This document shows positions 1-10,785 of a DNA stretch of 64,000 nt, piece after piece; the first letter of the stretch is position 1, and each line of letters opens with the position of its first letter. Made by a program: the position numbers and the translations under genes. The notes beneath the pieces are model-generated. The model was not told the origin of the DNA. It searched no databases and saw only the letters and a program-made list of their open reading frames with translations. The stretch comes from Nafulsella turpanensis ZLM-10 (GTDB taxonomy: Bacteria; Bacteroidota; Bacteroidia; Cytophagales; Cyclobacteriaceae), in the NCBI RefSeq assembly GCF_000346615.1, contig NZ_ANNU01000035.1:1-64000 (forward strand), in the 5' to 3' direction.

Positions 1-244
1 AAATAAAGAAATAGAAGCTGCCTAAATTACCGACGAAGGAGGTTTTGTTCAACTTGTTTATAACAGCAAGTACACTTGCTATTTTACCACCCTCAGCTGT
101 TTTACTTTAAGGCCGTAACATAAGGCTTTTCTGTGGTTTCTGCAATAAAATATCCTAACAGAAGCTTTAATTATTCAATTGCTGGCCATAAAGCCGGTTT
201 AACGGCAGGTATTGCTGCTCCTCTAAGAATCTTCCACACAAAAA
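1..244. other. Edge region without a supported gene
   Basis: No convincing coding region is seen on either strand. A GTG-started plus-strand frame beginning at 133 runs into the 3' end of eno, crosses the eno terminator and has no recognisable protein character. The only structure is a near-palindrome at 65-80, with arms AGCAAGT and ACTTGCT around two bases, which is too tight for an RNA hairpin and could be a protein-binding site. Confidence 0.5.
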
Positions 245-272
245 AAGAGCTTTACCATTCGGCAAAGCTCTT
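245..272 (-). terminator. Intrinsic terminator of the carA-eno unit
   Basis: The arms AAGAGCTTT (245-253) and AAAGCTCTT (264-272) pair perfectly over 9 bp. On the minus strand the stem is followed directly by a run of T. It lies 26 bases past the eno stop codon and closes the transcript. Confidence 0.85.
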
Positions 273-298
273 CCATGATTTAAATGTGCTTCTAAAGA

Positions 299-1579
<1,281 letters not shown>

Positions 1580-1588
1580 CTAAAAATT

Positions 1589-2692
1589 TTAATTGTCTTT
1601 CATTAAATTAATAAACTGGTCAAAAAGATAACGCGAATCGTGCGGTCCCGGAGAAGATTCCGGGTGGTACTGCACCGAAAAGGCCTTTTTCCCTCTCACG
1701 CTAAAGCCTTCAATGGTATTGTCATTGAGGTTCTTATGTGTCACCTCCACCTTTTCCGACTTTTGGATGGCACTGGCATCTACCGCGAAGCCATGGTTCT
1801 GGGAAGTTATTTCACTCTTCCCACTCTGGAGGTTCTTTACCGGGTGGTTCAGCCCCCGGTGTCCGTTATGCATTTTATAGGTTGGAATACCATTGGCCAG
1901 GGCAAGAATCTGGTGCCCCAGGCAAATTCCAAATACAGGCTTATCGGCTTCCAGCATTTTGCCGACTGCCTCCACCGCATAAGGCATGGCAGCAGGGTCC
2001 CCAGGGCCGTTGGAAATAAAATAACCGTCTGCTCCCCAGGCTTCCATGATGGCAAAAGGCGTTTTTGCCGGAAACACCCTAAGAGAGCAACCTCTTTCGG
2101 TTAAATTTGTTAAAATACTTTTCTTGATTCCCAGATCAAGGACGGCCACCTTACAGGCTCCCTCTTCCCTGCCGAGTGGATATTCATCTGTGGTAGATAT
2201 CTGCGAAGAAAGCTCCAGCCCTTTCATGTCAGGAATTTTATCGAGCTCTTTCTTCAGCTCCTCTACCTCCAGCACTTCAGAGGAAATAATACAATTCATG
2301 GCTCCCTTATTGCGGATATGCCGGACCAGCTGCCGGGTATCAATATCCCCAATGCCAACAATCCCGTTTCGCTCCAGGTAATTCTGCAAATGGTCATCGG
2401 CTGTTTTGCGGCTCGATAGCTGAGAGAAGGAATTGACCACCAAACCACTAATGGTAGGTTTAGCCGATTCCTGCTCCAGTTCATATACACCGTAGTTCCC
2501 GATATGGGCATTTGTGTTAACAATCACCTGCCCGAAATAAGAGGGATCGGTATATATTTCCTGGTAGCCGGTCATGCCGGTGTTAAAGCAAATTTCCCCA
2601 CCATGGGTTCCCTTTTTACCAATGGAGGATCCATGGAAAACAGTACCATCCTGTAATAAGAGAATGGCCGGATGCTTGGTATAAAATTTCAT
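1589..2692 (-). CDS. carA: Carbamoyl-phosphate synthase small (glutaminase) subunit
   Basis: Supplies ammonia from glutamine to the large subunit for carbamoyl phosphate, a precursor of pyrimidines and arginine. It is 367 aa. The N-terminal CPSase small-subunit domain (about 8-150) contains the FNTGMTGYQE motif, and the C-terminal class I glutamine amidotransferase domain (about 181-365) follows. The triad is visible as Cys257 in GICLGHQ and His343 and Glu345 in QYHPES. The large-subunit gene carB is not in the window. The gene lies behind the rplQ terminator, so it needs a promoter in the 65-base gap. eno follows after 12 bases. Confidence 0.97.
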   Translation of the reverse strand: MKFYTKHPAILLLQDGTVFHGSSIGKKGTHGGEICFNTGMTGYQEIYTDPSYFGQVIVNTNAHIGNYGVYELEQESAKPTISGLVVNSFSQLSSRKTADDHLQNYLERNGIVGIGDIDTRQLVRHIRNKGAMNCIISSEVLEVEELKKELDKIPDMKGLELSSQISTTDEYPLGREEGACKVAVLDLGIKKSILTNLTERGCSLRVFPAKTPFAIMEAWGADGYFISNGPGDPAAMPYAVEAVGKMLEADKPVFGICLGHQILALANGIPTYKMHNGHRGLNHPVKNLQSGKSEITSQNHGFAVDASAIQKSEKVEVTHKNLNDNTIEGFSVRGKKAFSVQYHPESSPGPHDSRYLFDQFINLMKDN

Positions 2693-2708
2693 TGAAGAAA
2701 AATTTTGC

Positions 2709-2716
2709 TAAAGATA
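2709..2716 (-). promoter_or_regulatory. Weak -7 element candidate for carA
   Basis: The minus strand reads TATCTTTA, seven of eight matches to the Bacteroidota -7 element TAnnTTTG, 16 bases before the carA ATG. No convincing -33 TTTG is placed correctly. It is listed because carA sits behind a strong terminator and needs some promoter here. Confidence 0.25.
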
Positions 2717-2757
2717 AAATTTAATTGGAAGGAAAACCAGAAGTTAAAGGATACAAA

Positions 2758-2789
2758 AAAAGGGATTAAGCCAAAGCCTAATCCCTTTT
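2758..2789 (-). terminator. Terminator of the S10-spc-alpha operon after rplQ
   Basis: The arms AAAAGGGATTA (2758-2768) and TAATCCCTTTT (2779-2789) pair perfectly over 11 bp around a 10-base loop. A T-run follows on the minus strand. It starts 23 bases after the rplQ stop and separates the ribosomal protein operon from carA-eno. Confidence 0.88.
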
Positions 2790-2812
2790 GTAATTTCAAA
2801 TTGAAGAAACAT

Positions 2813-3361
2813 TTATTCTTCAGTCTTTTTATTTTCCGCATCGCTATCAGTTGCAGGAGCTTCTTTAGCCGGAGCTTCTGGAGCAGCTGCCTCTTTCTTA
2901 GCAGATGCCTGTGCTTCCTGTCCTTCTGATTTCTTGGCCTTACCGGCACGGCGCGTACGCTTGCTTTTAGCTTTCGCGGGAGCTTTTTCAGCCAACAATA
3001 ATTCGTTGAAATCCACTAACTCCATCATGCAGGTTTCTGCATTGTCACCTAAACGGTAACCGGTGCGAATAATGCGGGTATATCCTCCAGGACGATCTCC
3101 TACCTTCTCAGCTACTGCAGAGAAAAGTTCTGTAGTAGCTTCTTTGCTTTGTAAAGCGGAGAAGGCCAGACGGCGTGAATGGGTGGTATTGTCCTTCGAT
3201 TTTGTGATCAGGGGCTCTACCACTTTGCGCAGCGCTTTGGCTTTGGCTACAGTCGTGGTAATTCTTTTATGCAGTATCAAAGAAGCTGCCATGTTCGACA
3301 ACATAGCTTTTCTATGTGATGCAGTCCTTCCAAGATGGTTAATCTTCTTACCGTGTCTCAT
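2813..3361 (-). CDS. rplQ: 50S ribosomal protein L17
   Basis: Large-subunit protein near the peptide exit tunnel. The N-terminal ~120 residues are a normal L17 domain, starting [12 protein letters not shown] with the [14 protein letters not shown] region. Residues about 125-182 form a low-complexity Ala/Glu/Lys tail, so the protein (182 aa) is longer than the roughly 120-residue minimal form. It is the last gene of the alpha part of the operon, 7 bases after rpoA and before a terminator. Confidence 0.97.
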   Translation of the reverse strand: MRHGKKINHLGRTASHRKAMLSNMAASLILHKRITTTVAKAKALRKVVEPLITKSKDNTTHSRRLAFSALQSKEATTELFSAVAEKVGDRPGGYTRIIRTGYRLGDNAETCMMELVDFNELLLAEKAPAKAKSKRTRRAGKAKKSEGQEAQASAKKEAAAPEAPAKEAPATDSDAENKKTEE

Positions 3362-3368
3362 GATTTAT

Positions 3369-4358
3369 TTAATCTTCATCAAGTTTATACTTCGACAAAT
3401 CCATGCCGAACTGGAGGTTTTTCTCCTGCACCAGTTGTTCTAATTCAGCAAGAGATTTTTTACCAAAGTTCCTGAATTTCATCATATCAGAAATTTCAAG
3501 GGCTACAAGGTCGCCAAGTGTTTTAACATCTGCCGCTTTAAGGCAGTTGTAAGCCCTTACAGAAAGATCAAGATCGTTCAGCGGAGTCTTTAACAGCTTG
3601 CGCATGTGCAGCATTTCCTCATCCACTGCTTCAGGCTCTCCCTGGCTGGCTGTTTCAAGCACCATATTATGGTCAGAGAACAGCATAAAGTGCTGGATAA
3701 GAATGTTGGCAGCGCCTTTAAGGGCCGTTTCCGGATGAATGGAACCATCGGTCTGGATATCCAGAATCAATTGTTCATAGTCCGTTTTCTGCTCAACCCT
3801 TGTGTTTTCGATGCTGTATTTTACGTTTTTGATAGGGGTAAAAATAGCATCAATAGGAATATACCCAAAGACCTGCTCGTTCGGCTTATTATCTTCAGCA
3901 GAAAGGTAGCCACGGCCTTTTTCGATAGTTAATTCAATCTCAAGATTGACAGATTCGTCAGAATTAAATATTACAAGGTCTGGGTTAAGCACCTCAAAGC
4001 CTCTGGTCCTGGCACCTAAATCTCCTGCTGTTAATTGTTTCTGGTTAGAAACTTTAGCAGTGATGGTGTTATCAACAGTATCAGCTATTTTTTTAAAACG
4101 AACCTGCTTCAGGTTAAGGATAATTTCGCTTACATCCTCTACCACCCCTTCGATGGCAGAAAACTCATGCAGCACGCCAGGAATTTTTACTCCAACGATA
4201 GCGTAGCCTTCCAGAGAGGATAATAATATTCTTCTTAACGCATTACCAATAGTTACCCCATAACCTGGTTCCAGTGGCTTGAAGGTAAACAGACCATGAA
4301 AATCGTCTGCTTTCTCCATCGTCACCTTTTCGGGCATTTGAAATGCAAGTATAGACAT
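3369..4358 (-). CDS. rpoA: DNA-directed RNA polymerase subunit alpha
   Basis: Scaffold for RNA polymerase assembly. 329 aa. The N-terminal dimerisation domain contains [17 protein letters not shown] and [12 protein letters not shown]. The C-terminal domain (about 255-329), which contacts UP elements and activators, carries [19 protein letters not shown] and FGKKSLAEL. It lies in the usual alpha-operon place between rpsD (27-base gap) and rplQ (7-base gap). Confidence 0.98.
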   Translation of the reverse strand: MSILAFQMPEKVTMEKADDFHGLFTFKPLEPGYGVTIGNALRRILLSSLEGYAIVGVKIPGVLHEFSAIEGVVEDVSEIILNLKQVRFKKIADTVDNTITAKVSNQKQLTAGDLGARTRGFEVLNPDLVIFNSDESVNLEIELTIEKGRGYLSAEDNKPNEQVFGYIPIDAIFTPIKNVKYSIENTRVEQKTDYEQLILDIQTDGSIHPETALKGAANILIQHFMLFSDHNMVLETASQGEPEAVDEEMLHMRKLLKTPLNDLDLSVRAYNCLKAADVKTLGDLVALEISDMMKFRNFGKKSLAELEQLVQEKNLQFGMDLSKYKLDED

Positions 4359-4385
4359 ACTTTAATATTTATTAAGTTGGAAAAA

Positions 4386-4991
4386 TTATTTCGAATAAAG
4401 CTCGACAATCAGCTGCTCCCGAATATTTTCCGGAATATCTTCACGGGCAGGAACATCAACGAATTTGCCAGTCATTTGAGAACCATCCCACTCCAACCAG
4501 TTATATCTTGTTGCACTTCTTGAAGCTAAGCTACTGGTGATTGCTTCCAGAGATTTGGATTTCTCACGAACACCCACCTGGTCACCTGCCTTAAGGGTAT
4601 AAGAGGCAATGTTAACAACCTCTCCGTTTACGACAATATGCTTATGTAGCACCAGCTGACGGGCAGCTCGGCGGCTTGGGGCAATGCCTAAGCGGTAAAC
4701 AACATTATCGAGGCGGGCTTCCAATAATTGAAGAAGGTTTTCACCAGTAATACCACCTTTGCGGCTGGCCTTTTCGAAAAGGTTCGCAAACTGACGCTCC
4801 AACAAGCCATACGTATATTTGGCTTTTTGTTTTTCCATCAGCTGGATGGCATATTCTGATTGTTTTTTTCTACGACCTCTACCATGCTGTCCCGGAGGGT
4901 AAGCTTTCTTTTGTAAAGCTTTGCTCGGGCCGAAGATAGGATCATTGAACCTTCTGGCAATTTTTGTTTTTGGACCTGTATATCTAGCCAT
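4386..4991 (-). CDS. rpsD: 30S ribosomal protein S4
   Basis: 16S rRNA-binding assembly protein of 201 aa, normal length. An N-terminal S4 domain is followed by the S4 RNA-binding fold with [31 protein letters not shown]. The N-terminus lacks the cysteine cluster of zinc-binding S4 forms. In other bacteria S4 represses the alpha operon; no obvious leader pseudoknot could be established here by eye. Confidence 0.98.
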   Translation of the reverse strand: MARYTGPKTKIARRFNDPIFGPSKALQKKAYPPGQHGRGRRKKQSEYAIQLMEKQKAKYTYGLLERQFANLFEKASRKGGITGENLLQLLEARLDNVVYRLGIAPSRRAARQLVLHKHIVVNGEVVNIASYTLKAGDQVGVREKSKSLEAITSSLASRSATRYNWLEWDGSQMTGKFVDVPAREDIPENIREQLIVELYSK

Positions 4992-5008
4992 TTTTCTTAT
5001 TTTCTATA

Positions 5009-5401
5009 TTATACTCTTCTACGTTTAGGCGGGCGGCATCCGTTATGAGGAAGGGGCGTAACATCGCGGATTACGGTTACATCAATTCCTGTATTTTGGA
5101 TGGTACGGATGGCGCTTTCACGACCGGCACCAGGGCCTTTTACGAAAACTTCTACTTTGCGAAGACCTAAATCATAGGCTGCCTGGGCAGCGTTCTGAGC
5201 TGCCATTTGAGCAGCATAAGGAGTATTTTTCTTTGATCCCTTAAAACCCATTTTACCGGCAGAAGACCAGGAGATAACCTGTCCTGTACCGTTGGTCATA
5301 GAGATAATAACATTATTGAAGGAGGCCTTGATGTGAGCCTGACCCACCGGGTCAATATTAACTACTCTTTTTTTAGCCTTATCTTTTCTTTTCTGAGCCA
5401 T
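5009..5401 (-). CDS. rpsK: 30S ribosomal protein S11
   Basis: Platform protein of the small subunit at the mRNA exit site. 130 aa, with the conserved [21 protein letters not shown] core, [17 protein letters not shown] and the C-terminal [13 protein letters not shown]. It lies between rpsM (10-base gap) and rpsD (17-base gap). Confidence 0.98.
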   Translation of the reverse strand: MAQKRKDKAKKRVVNIDPVGQAHIKASFNNVIISMTNGTGQVISWSSAGKMGFKGSKKNTPYAAQMAAQNAAQAAYDLGLRKVEVFVKGPGAGRESAIRTIQNTGIDVTVIRDVTPLPHNGCRPPKRRRV

Positions 5402-5411
5402 CGTTCAATGA

Positions 5412-5789
5412 TTATTTAGTAGCTTTCTTCTTGTTCGCAACAGTCTTACGCTTTCCTTTACGGGTACGTGCGTTGTTTTTCGTCTTCTGCCCACGTACTG
5501 GTAAGCCTCTTCTGTGGCGCAAACCTCTGTAGCAACCAATATCCATCAGACGCTTAATATTCAGCTGGATTTCTGACTTCAGTACACCTTCTACTTTGGT
5601 GCTTTCGGTAATAACTGTACGTATGGCGGTGGATTCGTCATCTGACCATTCGCTTACTTTTTTATTTGGGTCGACATCAGCTTTTGCCAGAATTTCGGCT
5701 GCTTTACTACGACCAATTCCAAAAATGTAAGTTAAGCCAATAACACCTCTTTTGTTGTCCGGAATATCTACTCCTGCAATTCTGGCCAT
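5412..5789 (-). CDS. rpsM: 30S ribosomal protein S13
   Basis: Head protein of the small subunit that contacts the large subunit and P-site tRNA. 125 aa, starting [24 protein letters not shown]. It has the [25 protein letters not shown] segment and a lysine-rich tail. It starts 2 bases downstream of the short rpmJ gene. Confidence 0.98.
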   Translation of the reverse strand: MARIAGVDIPDNKRGVIGLTYIFGIGRSKAAEILAKADVDPNKKVSEWSDDESTAIRTVITESTKVEGVLKSEIQLNIKRLMDIGCYRGLRHRRGLPVRGQKTKNNARTRKGKRKTVANKKKATK

Positions 5790-5791
5790 AA

Positions 5792-5908
5792 TTAACCTTG
5801 TCTTTGTTTAAATCTTGGATTCTTTTTATTAATCACGTAAATCTTTCCTTTACGACGAATAATCTTGCAGTCTGCACTGCGTTTTTTAACAGAAGCTTTA
5901 ACTTTCAT
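5792..5908 (-). CDS. rpmJ: 50S ribosomal protein L36, zinc-free form
   Basis: Small large-subunit protein of 38 aa, starting [20 protein letters not shown] and ending PRFKQRQG. The family's zinc ribbon normally uses three cysteines and one histidine. Here only Cys14 survives and the other ligand positions are Ser, Asn and Phe/Arg, so this is the C-minus type that does not bind zinc. It sits between infA and rpsM as in most bacteria. Confidence 0.95.
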   Translation of the reverse strand: MKVKASVKKRSADCKIIRRKGKIYVINKKNPRFKQRQG

Positions 5909-5914
5909 CGTTGC

Positions 5915-6133
5915 TTATTTATATCTGTAAACTATTCTGCCTTTGGTTAAATCATATGGAGACATTTCAAGCTTAACGCGGTCTCCTGGAAGTATTTTAA
6001 TATAGTGCATCCTCATTTTGCCGGAGATGTGAGCGATTAACTGGTGCCCGTTTTCAAGCTCTACACGAAACATAGCATTAGATAATGCTTCTACGATAGT
6101 TCCATCCTGCTCAATAGAAGTTTGTTTTGCCAT
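5915..6133 (-). CDS. infA: Translation initiation factor IF-1
   Basis: Binds the ribosomal A site during initiation. 72 aa, a single S1-type OB fold. It has [19 protein letters not shown] at the start, [20 protein letters not shown] in the core and the C-terminal [13 protein letters not shown]. It follows map by one base and precedes rpmJ by 6. Confidence 0.98.
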   Translation of the reverse strand: MAKQTSIEQDGTIVEALSNAMFRVELENGHQLIAHISGKMRMHYIKILPGDRVKLEMSPYDLTKGRIVYRYK

Positions 6134-6134
6134 A

Positions 6135-6908
6135 TTAAAGTTTGTATACTTCCTCTATATATTTATGTGTTGTAAGAATTTCTGTCTTGTCTTCCCAAAT
6201 GGCTACCGTATGTTCAAAATGGGCAGAAGGTTGTCTATCAGACGTACGAATAGTCCAGCCATCGTTTTCCTGAACAACATTTCTCCTTCCAAGGTTCACC
6301 ATCGGTTCAATGGCGATGACCATCCCTGGTTTTAGCTTCGGCCCTTTACCACGTTTACCGTAGTTAGGAACCTCAGGCTCCTCATGCAGGGCCTTTCCAA
6401 GACCATGGCCAACCAGTTCACGAACTACTGTATATCCTTTGTCTTCCACATAGCTTTGAACAGCAAATCCAATATCCCCTATTCGGTTACCGGACACTGC
6501 CTGTTCAATTCCGAGGTAGAGCGACTTTTCAGTATGCCTGAGTAAGTCCTTTACCTCTTCTTGAATGTTTCCGACAGCGTAGGTGTAGGCTGAATCGCTA
6601 TGGAAGCCTTTATGAAAAACCCCGCAATCTATAGAAACAATATCTCCTTCTCTTAACGCATAGTCGCTCGGAAAACCATGGACTACATTTTCATTTACTG
6701 AAATACAAAGGGAATATGGAAACCCACTGTACCCTTTGAAAGAAGGAGAAGCCTGATGATCACGGATAAATTCTTCTGCTATTTTATCTAAAAAAGCAGT
6801 GCTTACTCCCGGCTTCACTTCTTTGGCGATAAGGCCATGGGTTTTGCCCAGGATTTCAGCACTTTCTTTTATCAGTTCTACCTCTTCAGGACTCTTCAAA
6901 TACACCAT
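6135..6908 (-). CDS. map: Methionine aminopeptidase, type I
   Basis: Removes the initiator methionine from new proteins. 257 aa, a pita-bread fold hydrolase. The di-metal ligands are visible as the two Asp in [16 protein letters not shown], His in [12 protein letters not shown], Glu in IAIEPMVN and Glu in the C-terminal EHTVAIWED segment. Its start overlaps the secY stop by one base (TAATG), which indicates translational coupling. Confidence 0.97.
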   Translation of the reverse strand: MVYLKSPEEVELIKESAEILGKTHGLIAKEVKPGVSTAFLDKIAEEFIRDHQASPSFKGYSGFPYSLCISVNENVVHGFPSDYALREGDIVSIDCGVFHKGFHSDSAYTYAVGNIQEEVKDLLRHTEKSLYLGIEQAVSGNRIGDIGFAVQSYVEDKGYTVVRELVGHGLGKALHEEPEVPNYGKRGKGPKLKPGMVIAIEPMVNLGRRNVVQENDGWTIRTSDRQPSAHFEHTVAIWEDKTEILTTHKYIEEVYKL

Positions 6909-8224
6909 TAAGCTACCGCAACATTTTCTGATCTGCCTTTGATTTTACCAGACTTCATCATGCCTTCATAGTGCCTCATGAGCAGATAACTTTCAATCTG
7001 ATTCAAAGTGTCCAGCACTACTCCCACCATAATCAGGAGAGAAGTTCCACCATAAAACTGTGCAAACTGCTGGTTTACACCTGCAAGGGTGGCAATGGCC
7101 GGCAAAATTGCAACTATGGCAAGGAAAATAGATCCGGGAAGGGTAATTCTGGATAGTACATTATCGATAAAGTTGCTGGTATCTCTCCCCGGTTTAATTC
7201 CCGGAACAAATCCGCCGTTTCTCTTCAGGTCGTCTGCAATCTGGTTTGGATTGACCGTAATCGCCGTATAGAAAAAGGTAAAGATGATAATTAAGAGCGC
7301 AAATACCAGGTTATACTGCCAGGAGGTATAGGTACTGAAAGTAGCTCCAATAGAAGCAGCTATATCACTTTCGTCTGCCCAAAGGCCAGCCACCATACCA
7401 GGAATAAACATCAGGGACTGTGCAAAAATGATAGGCATTACACCAGATGCATTTACCTTCAACGGGATGTACTGACGCTGACCACCATATACTTTCCCGC
7501 CAATTACCTGCTTGGCATACTGTACCGGAATCCGGCGGGTTGCCTGGGTAAGTAATACCACACCCATCACCACAAAGAAAAGGGCCGCTAATTCAATTAT
7601 AAAGAGAAGCATACCCTCCATACCTCTTGACACACTTTCGGCGATTAAAGCCCCTGGTAAGGCAGCAATAATACCAATCATGATAAGCATGGAAATACCG
7701 TTTCCTATTCCTTTATCAGTTATTTTCTCTCCTAACCACATACAGAACAGGGTTCCTCCTGTAATGATGATGACGCTGGCAATTCTCCAGGTAAAAGGAT
7801 CGATTACAACTGCTTCGGCCGGAATGGTCGTAAGATAAGCGGAGGCCTGAAAAATGGTAATCGCTATCGTTAAGACCCTGGTGATCTGGTTGATTTTCTT
7901 TCTTCCTGATTCTCCGTCCTTTTGTAACTTTTGGAAATACGGTACAGCAACCGTTAAGAGCTGCACCACAATTGAAGCCGAAATGTATGGCATGATCCCA
8001 AGAGCAAAAATAGATGCTCTGCTGAATGCACCACCTAAAAAGGTGTTCAATAATGCAAAAATACCGGTGGGTTCACCAGCATCCAGCAGGTTGGGGTCAA
8101 TACCCGGAAGCACAACGAAAGAACCTAAACGGAAAATCAGCAAAAAGCCAAGTGTGTTAAAAATTCTCGTCCTGAGCTCTTCAATTGTGAAGATATTTCT
8201 AATCGTACTAAAGAACTTCTTCAT
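6908..8224 (-). CDS. secY: Protein translocase subunit SecY
   Basis: Central channel of the Sec translocon in the inner membrane; SecE (32115-32303) is its partner. 438 aa with about ten hydrophobic segments. Recognisable stretches include GIDPNLLD, the plug-proximal FNTFLGGAFSRASIFALGIMP region split over residues ~58-80, and GIGNGISMLI. It lies between rplO (6-base gap) and map (1-base overlap), the standard spc-operon position. Confidence 0.98.
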   Translation of the reverse strand: MKKFFSTIRNIFTIEELRTRIFNTLGFLLIFRLGSFVVLPGIDPNLLDAGEPTGIFALLNTFLGGAFSRASIFALGIMPYISASIVVQLLTVAVPYFQKLQKDGESGRKKINQITRVLTIAITIFQASAYLTTIPAEAVVIDPFTWRIASVIIITGGTLFCMWLGEKITDKGIGNGISMLIMIGIIAALPGALIAESVSRGMEGMLLFIIELAALFFVVMGVVLLTQATRRIPVQYAKQVIGGKVYGGQRQYIPLKVNASGVMPIIFAQSLMFIPGMVAGLWADESDIAASIGATFSTYTSWQYNLVFALLIIIFTFFYTAITVNPNQIADDLKRNGGFVPGIKPGRDTSNFIDNVLSRITLPGSIFLAIVAILPAIATLAGVNQQFAQFYGGTSLLIMVGVVLDTLNQIESYLLMRHYEGMMKSGKIKGRSENVAVA

Positions 8225-8230
8225 AAGAAA

Positions 8231-8677
8231 TTATAATTTGACGGCTTTCCCGCCTGCTTTTTCAATAGCTTCCTGTGCTGAAGAAGAAAGAGAATGGGCT
8301 TCTACTTCCAGCGCTTTGGTTATCTGGCCCTGGCCCAATATTTTAACCTTATCATTCTTATCTGCTAATCCGTGCTTTTCAAGCTCTTCAATAGTGATTT
8401 TAGACAGATTATACTGGTTGGCTAAATCTTCAAGAACATAAAGATTTATTGCTTTATATGCAACTCTTCCCGGGTTTTTAAAACCAAATTTTGGCACCCG
8501 GCGCTGAAGTGGCATTTGTCCCCCTTCAAAGCCTATTTTTTTGCTATATCCGGAACGGGATTTTGCGCCTTTATGACCGCGCGTAGAAGTTCCGCCTTTA
8601 CCAGAACCCTGCCCCCTGCCAATTCTCTTATCGCTCTTGGTGGAATTTGCAGCTGGTTTTAAATTATTTAATTTCAT
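8231..8677 (-). CDS. rplO: 50S ribosomal protein L15
   Basis: Late-assembling large-subunit protein, 148 aa. The glycine-rich N-terminus contains RIGRGQGSGKGGTSTRGHKG and is followed by SRSGYSKKIGFEGGQMPLQR. The C-terminal domain binds 23S rRNA. One base separates it from rpmD. Confidence 0.98.
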   Translation of the reverse strand: MKLNNLKPAANSTKSDKRIGRGQGSGKGGTSTRGHKGAKSRSGYSKKIGFEGGQMPLQRRVPKFGFKNPGRVAYKAINLYVLEDLANQYNLSKITIEELEKHGLADKNDKVKILGQGQITKALEVEAHSLSSSAQEAIEKAGGKAVKL

Positions 8678-8678
8678 C

Positions 8679-8858
8679 CTATAGTTCTTTTACAGTTAAG
8701 AGGTGCTTAACCTTATTCACCATTCCTACAATTTGAGGTGTATTCTCTACCTCAACGGTTCTATTAATTTTATTTAAGCCAAGGGCCTGCAAAGTTAACT
8801 TCTGGTCCTTTGGTCTTTTAATAGAACTTCTTACCTGTGTGATTGCTATTTTTCCCAT
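8679..8858 (-). CDS. rpmD: 50S ribosomal protein L30
   Basis: Small large-subunit protein, 59 aa, starting [20 protein letters not shown]. An upstream in-frame start at 8894 would add 12 residues overlapping rpsE and is not supported by the family length, so the ATG at 8858 is chosen. It lies 4 bases after the rpsE stop. Confidence 0.95.
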   Translation of the reverse strand: MGKIAITQVRSSIKRPKDQKLTLQALGLNKINRTVEVENTPQIVGMVNKVKHLLTVKEL

Positions 8859-8862
8859 TTTC

Positions 8863-9381
8863 TTAGCCGTTAAACACTTTATCCATAGAAACACCTCTTT
8901 GCTGCGCTACAGTAAAAGCGTCTCTCATATTTGCTAAGGCATCAAAAGTTGCTTTCACCACGTTATGTGGGTTTGAAGAACCTTTTGATTTAGCCAAAAC
9001 GTCTTTTACACCGGCACTTTCCAGAACGGCACGCATGGCACCACCTGCAATTACACCTGTACCAGGAGCCGCTGGCTTCAGCAACACAAATCCGCCGCAG
9101 TATTTTCCTTCGGCAGTATGTGGTACTGTGCCTTTAATTACCGGTACCTTCACAAGGTTTTTCTTAGCATCGTCTATTCCTTTGGTAATAGCATCAGTTA
9201 CTTCATTGGCTTTACCCAATCCATAACCTACTACACCATGGCTATCGCCTACTACCACGATAGCTGAAAAGCTGAATCTACGACCACCTTTTACTACCTT
9301 GGCTACTCTTTTTATAGCTACTACCCTTTCTTTAAGGTCTATTTCGCTAGCTTTTACAGTTTTTATGTTGCTTTGAGCCAT
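8863..9381 (-). CDS. rpsE: 30S ribosomal protein S5
   Basis: Small-subunit protein important for decoding accuracy. 172 aa with an N-terminal double-stranded RNA-binding domain ([30 protein letters not shown]) and a C-terminal domain ([19 protein letters not shown]). It lies 6 bases after the rplR stop. Confidence 0.98.
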   Translation of the reverse strand: MAQSNIKTVKASEIDLKERVVAIKRVAKVVKGGRRFSFSAIVVVGDSHGVVGYGLGKANEVTDAITKGIDDAKKNLVKVPVIKGTVPHTAEGKYCGGFVLLKPAAPGTGVIAGGAMRAVLESAGVKDVLAKSKGSSNPHNVVKATFDALANMRDAFTVAQQRGVSMDKVFNG

Positions 9382-9387
9382 AATAAA

Positions 9388-9735
9388 TTAAAATTTTAAT
9401 CCACCTTCGCGGGCACCTTCAGCAAGTGCCTTTACCTGGCCGTGATATTTATAACCACCGCGGTCGAAAACAACTTCTGTTATACCAGCTTCTTTAGCCT
9501 TTTCAGCCAGTCTGGTACCAACATTTTTAGATGTTTCGACAGTCGCATTGGAAACTTCCAGTTCGCGGGTGGAAGCAGCTGCGATCGTATGACCTTTCAG
9601 GTCATCAATCAGCTGAGCATATATATTCTTATTGCTCTTAAATACCGAAAGCCTTGGTCTTTCAGGAGTTCCACTGATTTGTTGACGAATACCTTTACGT
9701 ATTCTGTCTCTTCTGCTTAATCTTTTCGTAGCCAT
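9388..9735 (-). CDS. rplR: 50S ribosomal protein L18
   Basis: 5S rRNA-binding protein of 115 aa with [20 protein letters not shown] and the C-terminal [20 protein letters not shown] motif. It lies in the spc operon between rplF and rpsE. Confidence 0.98.
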   Translation of the reverse strand: MATKRLSRRDRIRKGIRQQISGTPERPRLSVFKSNKNIYAQLIDDLKGHTIAAASTRELEVSNATVETSKNVGTRLAEKAKEAGITEVVFDRGGYKYHGQVKALAEGAREGGLKF

Positions 9736-9742
9736 TTATCTA

Positions 9743-10294
9743 TTATTTAGCTGCAGTTTTACCAGCTTTTCTTCTAACTTGCTCACCTGTAAAACGTATA
9801 CCTTTACCTTTGTAAGGCTCAACTTTACGGAGCGACTTTATTTTTGCTGCTACCTGGCCAATTAATTGCTTATCAATTCCTTCCAGCGTAACGGTTGGGT
9901 TCTTTCCTTTTGGAGTTTCTGCCGCTACTTTCAGTTCTTCCGGAACAGCCACATAAATGCTGTGAGAGTATCCAAGGTTCAACTCAAGAACATTTCCCTG
10001 AGCAGTAGCCTTATAACCTACACCCACCAGTTCAAGCTGCCTTTTGAATCCTACACTTACTCCTTCCACCATATTGGCAATAAGGGCACGGTATAAGCCA
10101 TGCAGCGCCTTATGTCTTTTCTGTTCTGTCGGACGAATTACCGTTACTACTCCATCCTGATTTTCAATCTTAAAATCAGGGTCGAGATCCTGCGTTAATG
10201 TTCCTTTAGCCCCTTTTACCGTTACCGTGCCTTTTTCATATTGCACAGTTACATCTTTGGGCAGCTGTATACTCTTTTTACCGATTCTTGACAT
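9743..10294 (-). CDS. rplF: 50S ribosomal protein L6
   Basis: Large-subunit protein near the factor-binding site. 183 aa with two similar domains. MSRIGKKSIQLPKDV opens the protein and the signature PYKGKGIRFTGE lies near the C-terminus. It lies 9 bases after the rpsH stop. Confidence 0.98.
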   Translation of the reverse strand: MSRIGKKSIQLPKDVTVQYEKGTVTVKGAKGTLTQDLDPDFKIENQDGVVTVIRPTEQKRHKALHGLYRALIANMVEGVSVGFKRQLELVGVGYKATAQGNVLELNLGYSHSIYVAVPEELKVAAETPKGKNPTVTLEGIDKQLIGQVAAKIKSLRKVEPYKGKGIRFTGEQVRRKAGKTAAK

Positions 10295-10303
10295 AACTCT
10301 CGA

Positions 10304-10702
10304 TTAATAAACGTAACACAACACTTCCCCACCAATATTCATCTCGCGTGCTTCTTTATCGGTTAAAACACCTTTGGAAGTAGAAAGGATGGCGACGCCT
10401 AAGCCATTCAATACGCGAGGAAGGCTATCGGCCTTTGCATACTTGCGCAAACCTGGCTTGCTAATCCGCTCCAGCTTAACGATGGCGGAACTTTTTGTCG
10501 CTGGGTTATACTTCAGCGCTATTTTAATGATACCGTTATAAGAAGCTTCATCATCGAACTTATAGCTCTGGATGTAACCTTTGTCGTATAACACCTTGGT
10601 TAATTCCTTCTTAATATTAGAGGCCGGTATTTCAACCACCCGATGGTTTGCCTTAATGGCATTTCTCAGGCGGGTAAGGTAATCAGCTATTGGATCTGTC
10701 AT
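10304..10702 (-). CDS. rpsH: 30S ribosomal protein S8
   Basis: 16S rRNA-binding assembly protein, 132 aa from [15 protein letters not shown]. The C-terminal [20 protein letters not shown] motif is present. A TTG-started extension to 10750 would run through a hairpin and is rejected. Unlike the other spc genes, it is preceded by an 83-base gap holding a stable hairpin. S8 is the known repressor of the spc operon in E. coli, so this leader could be regulatory (inference). Confidence 0.97.
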   Translation of the reverse strand: MTDPIADYLTRLRNAIKANHRVVEIPASNIKKELTKVLYDKGYIQSYKFDDEASYNGIIKIALKYNPATKSSAIVKLERISKPGLRKYAKADSLPRVLNGLGVAILSTSKGVLTDKEAREMNIGGEVLCYVY

Positions 10703-10716
10703 TGTACCAAAATTTG

Positions 10717-10744
10717 TTTTGCAAGCCTTAACAGGCCTGCAAAA
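10717..10744 (-). promoter_or_regulatory. Hairpin in the rpsN-rpsH gap, with a -7-like element beside it
   Basis: The arms 10717-10727 (TTTTGCAAGCC) and 10734-10744 (GGCCTGCAAAA) form an 11-bp stem in the minus-strand RNA with one G-U pair and a 6-base loop. It ends 14 bases before the rpsH ATG. No T-run follows, so it is not a terminator. The minus strand also shows TACTTTTG (10740-10747), a full match to TAnnTTTG, but no well-spaced -33 element. It could be an internal promoter, an RNA processing site or a translational operator. Confidence 0.5.
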
Positions 10745-10785
10745 GTACAAATATTTTTAAGTTTTTAAAATATATCTGATAAATA

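Noticed and set aside
10703-10750. N-terminal extension of S8 from a TTG
   Set aside because: S8 proteins start at MTDPIADYL, and the extension would be encoded by the hairpin leader.
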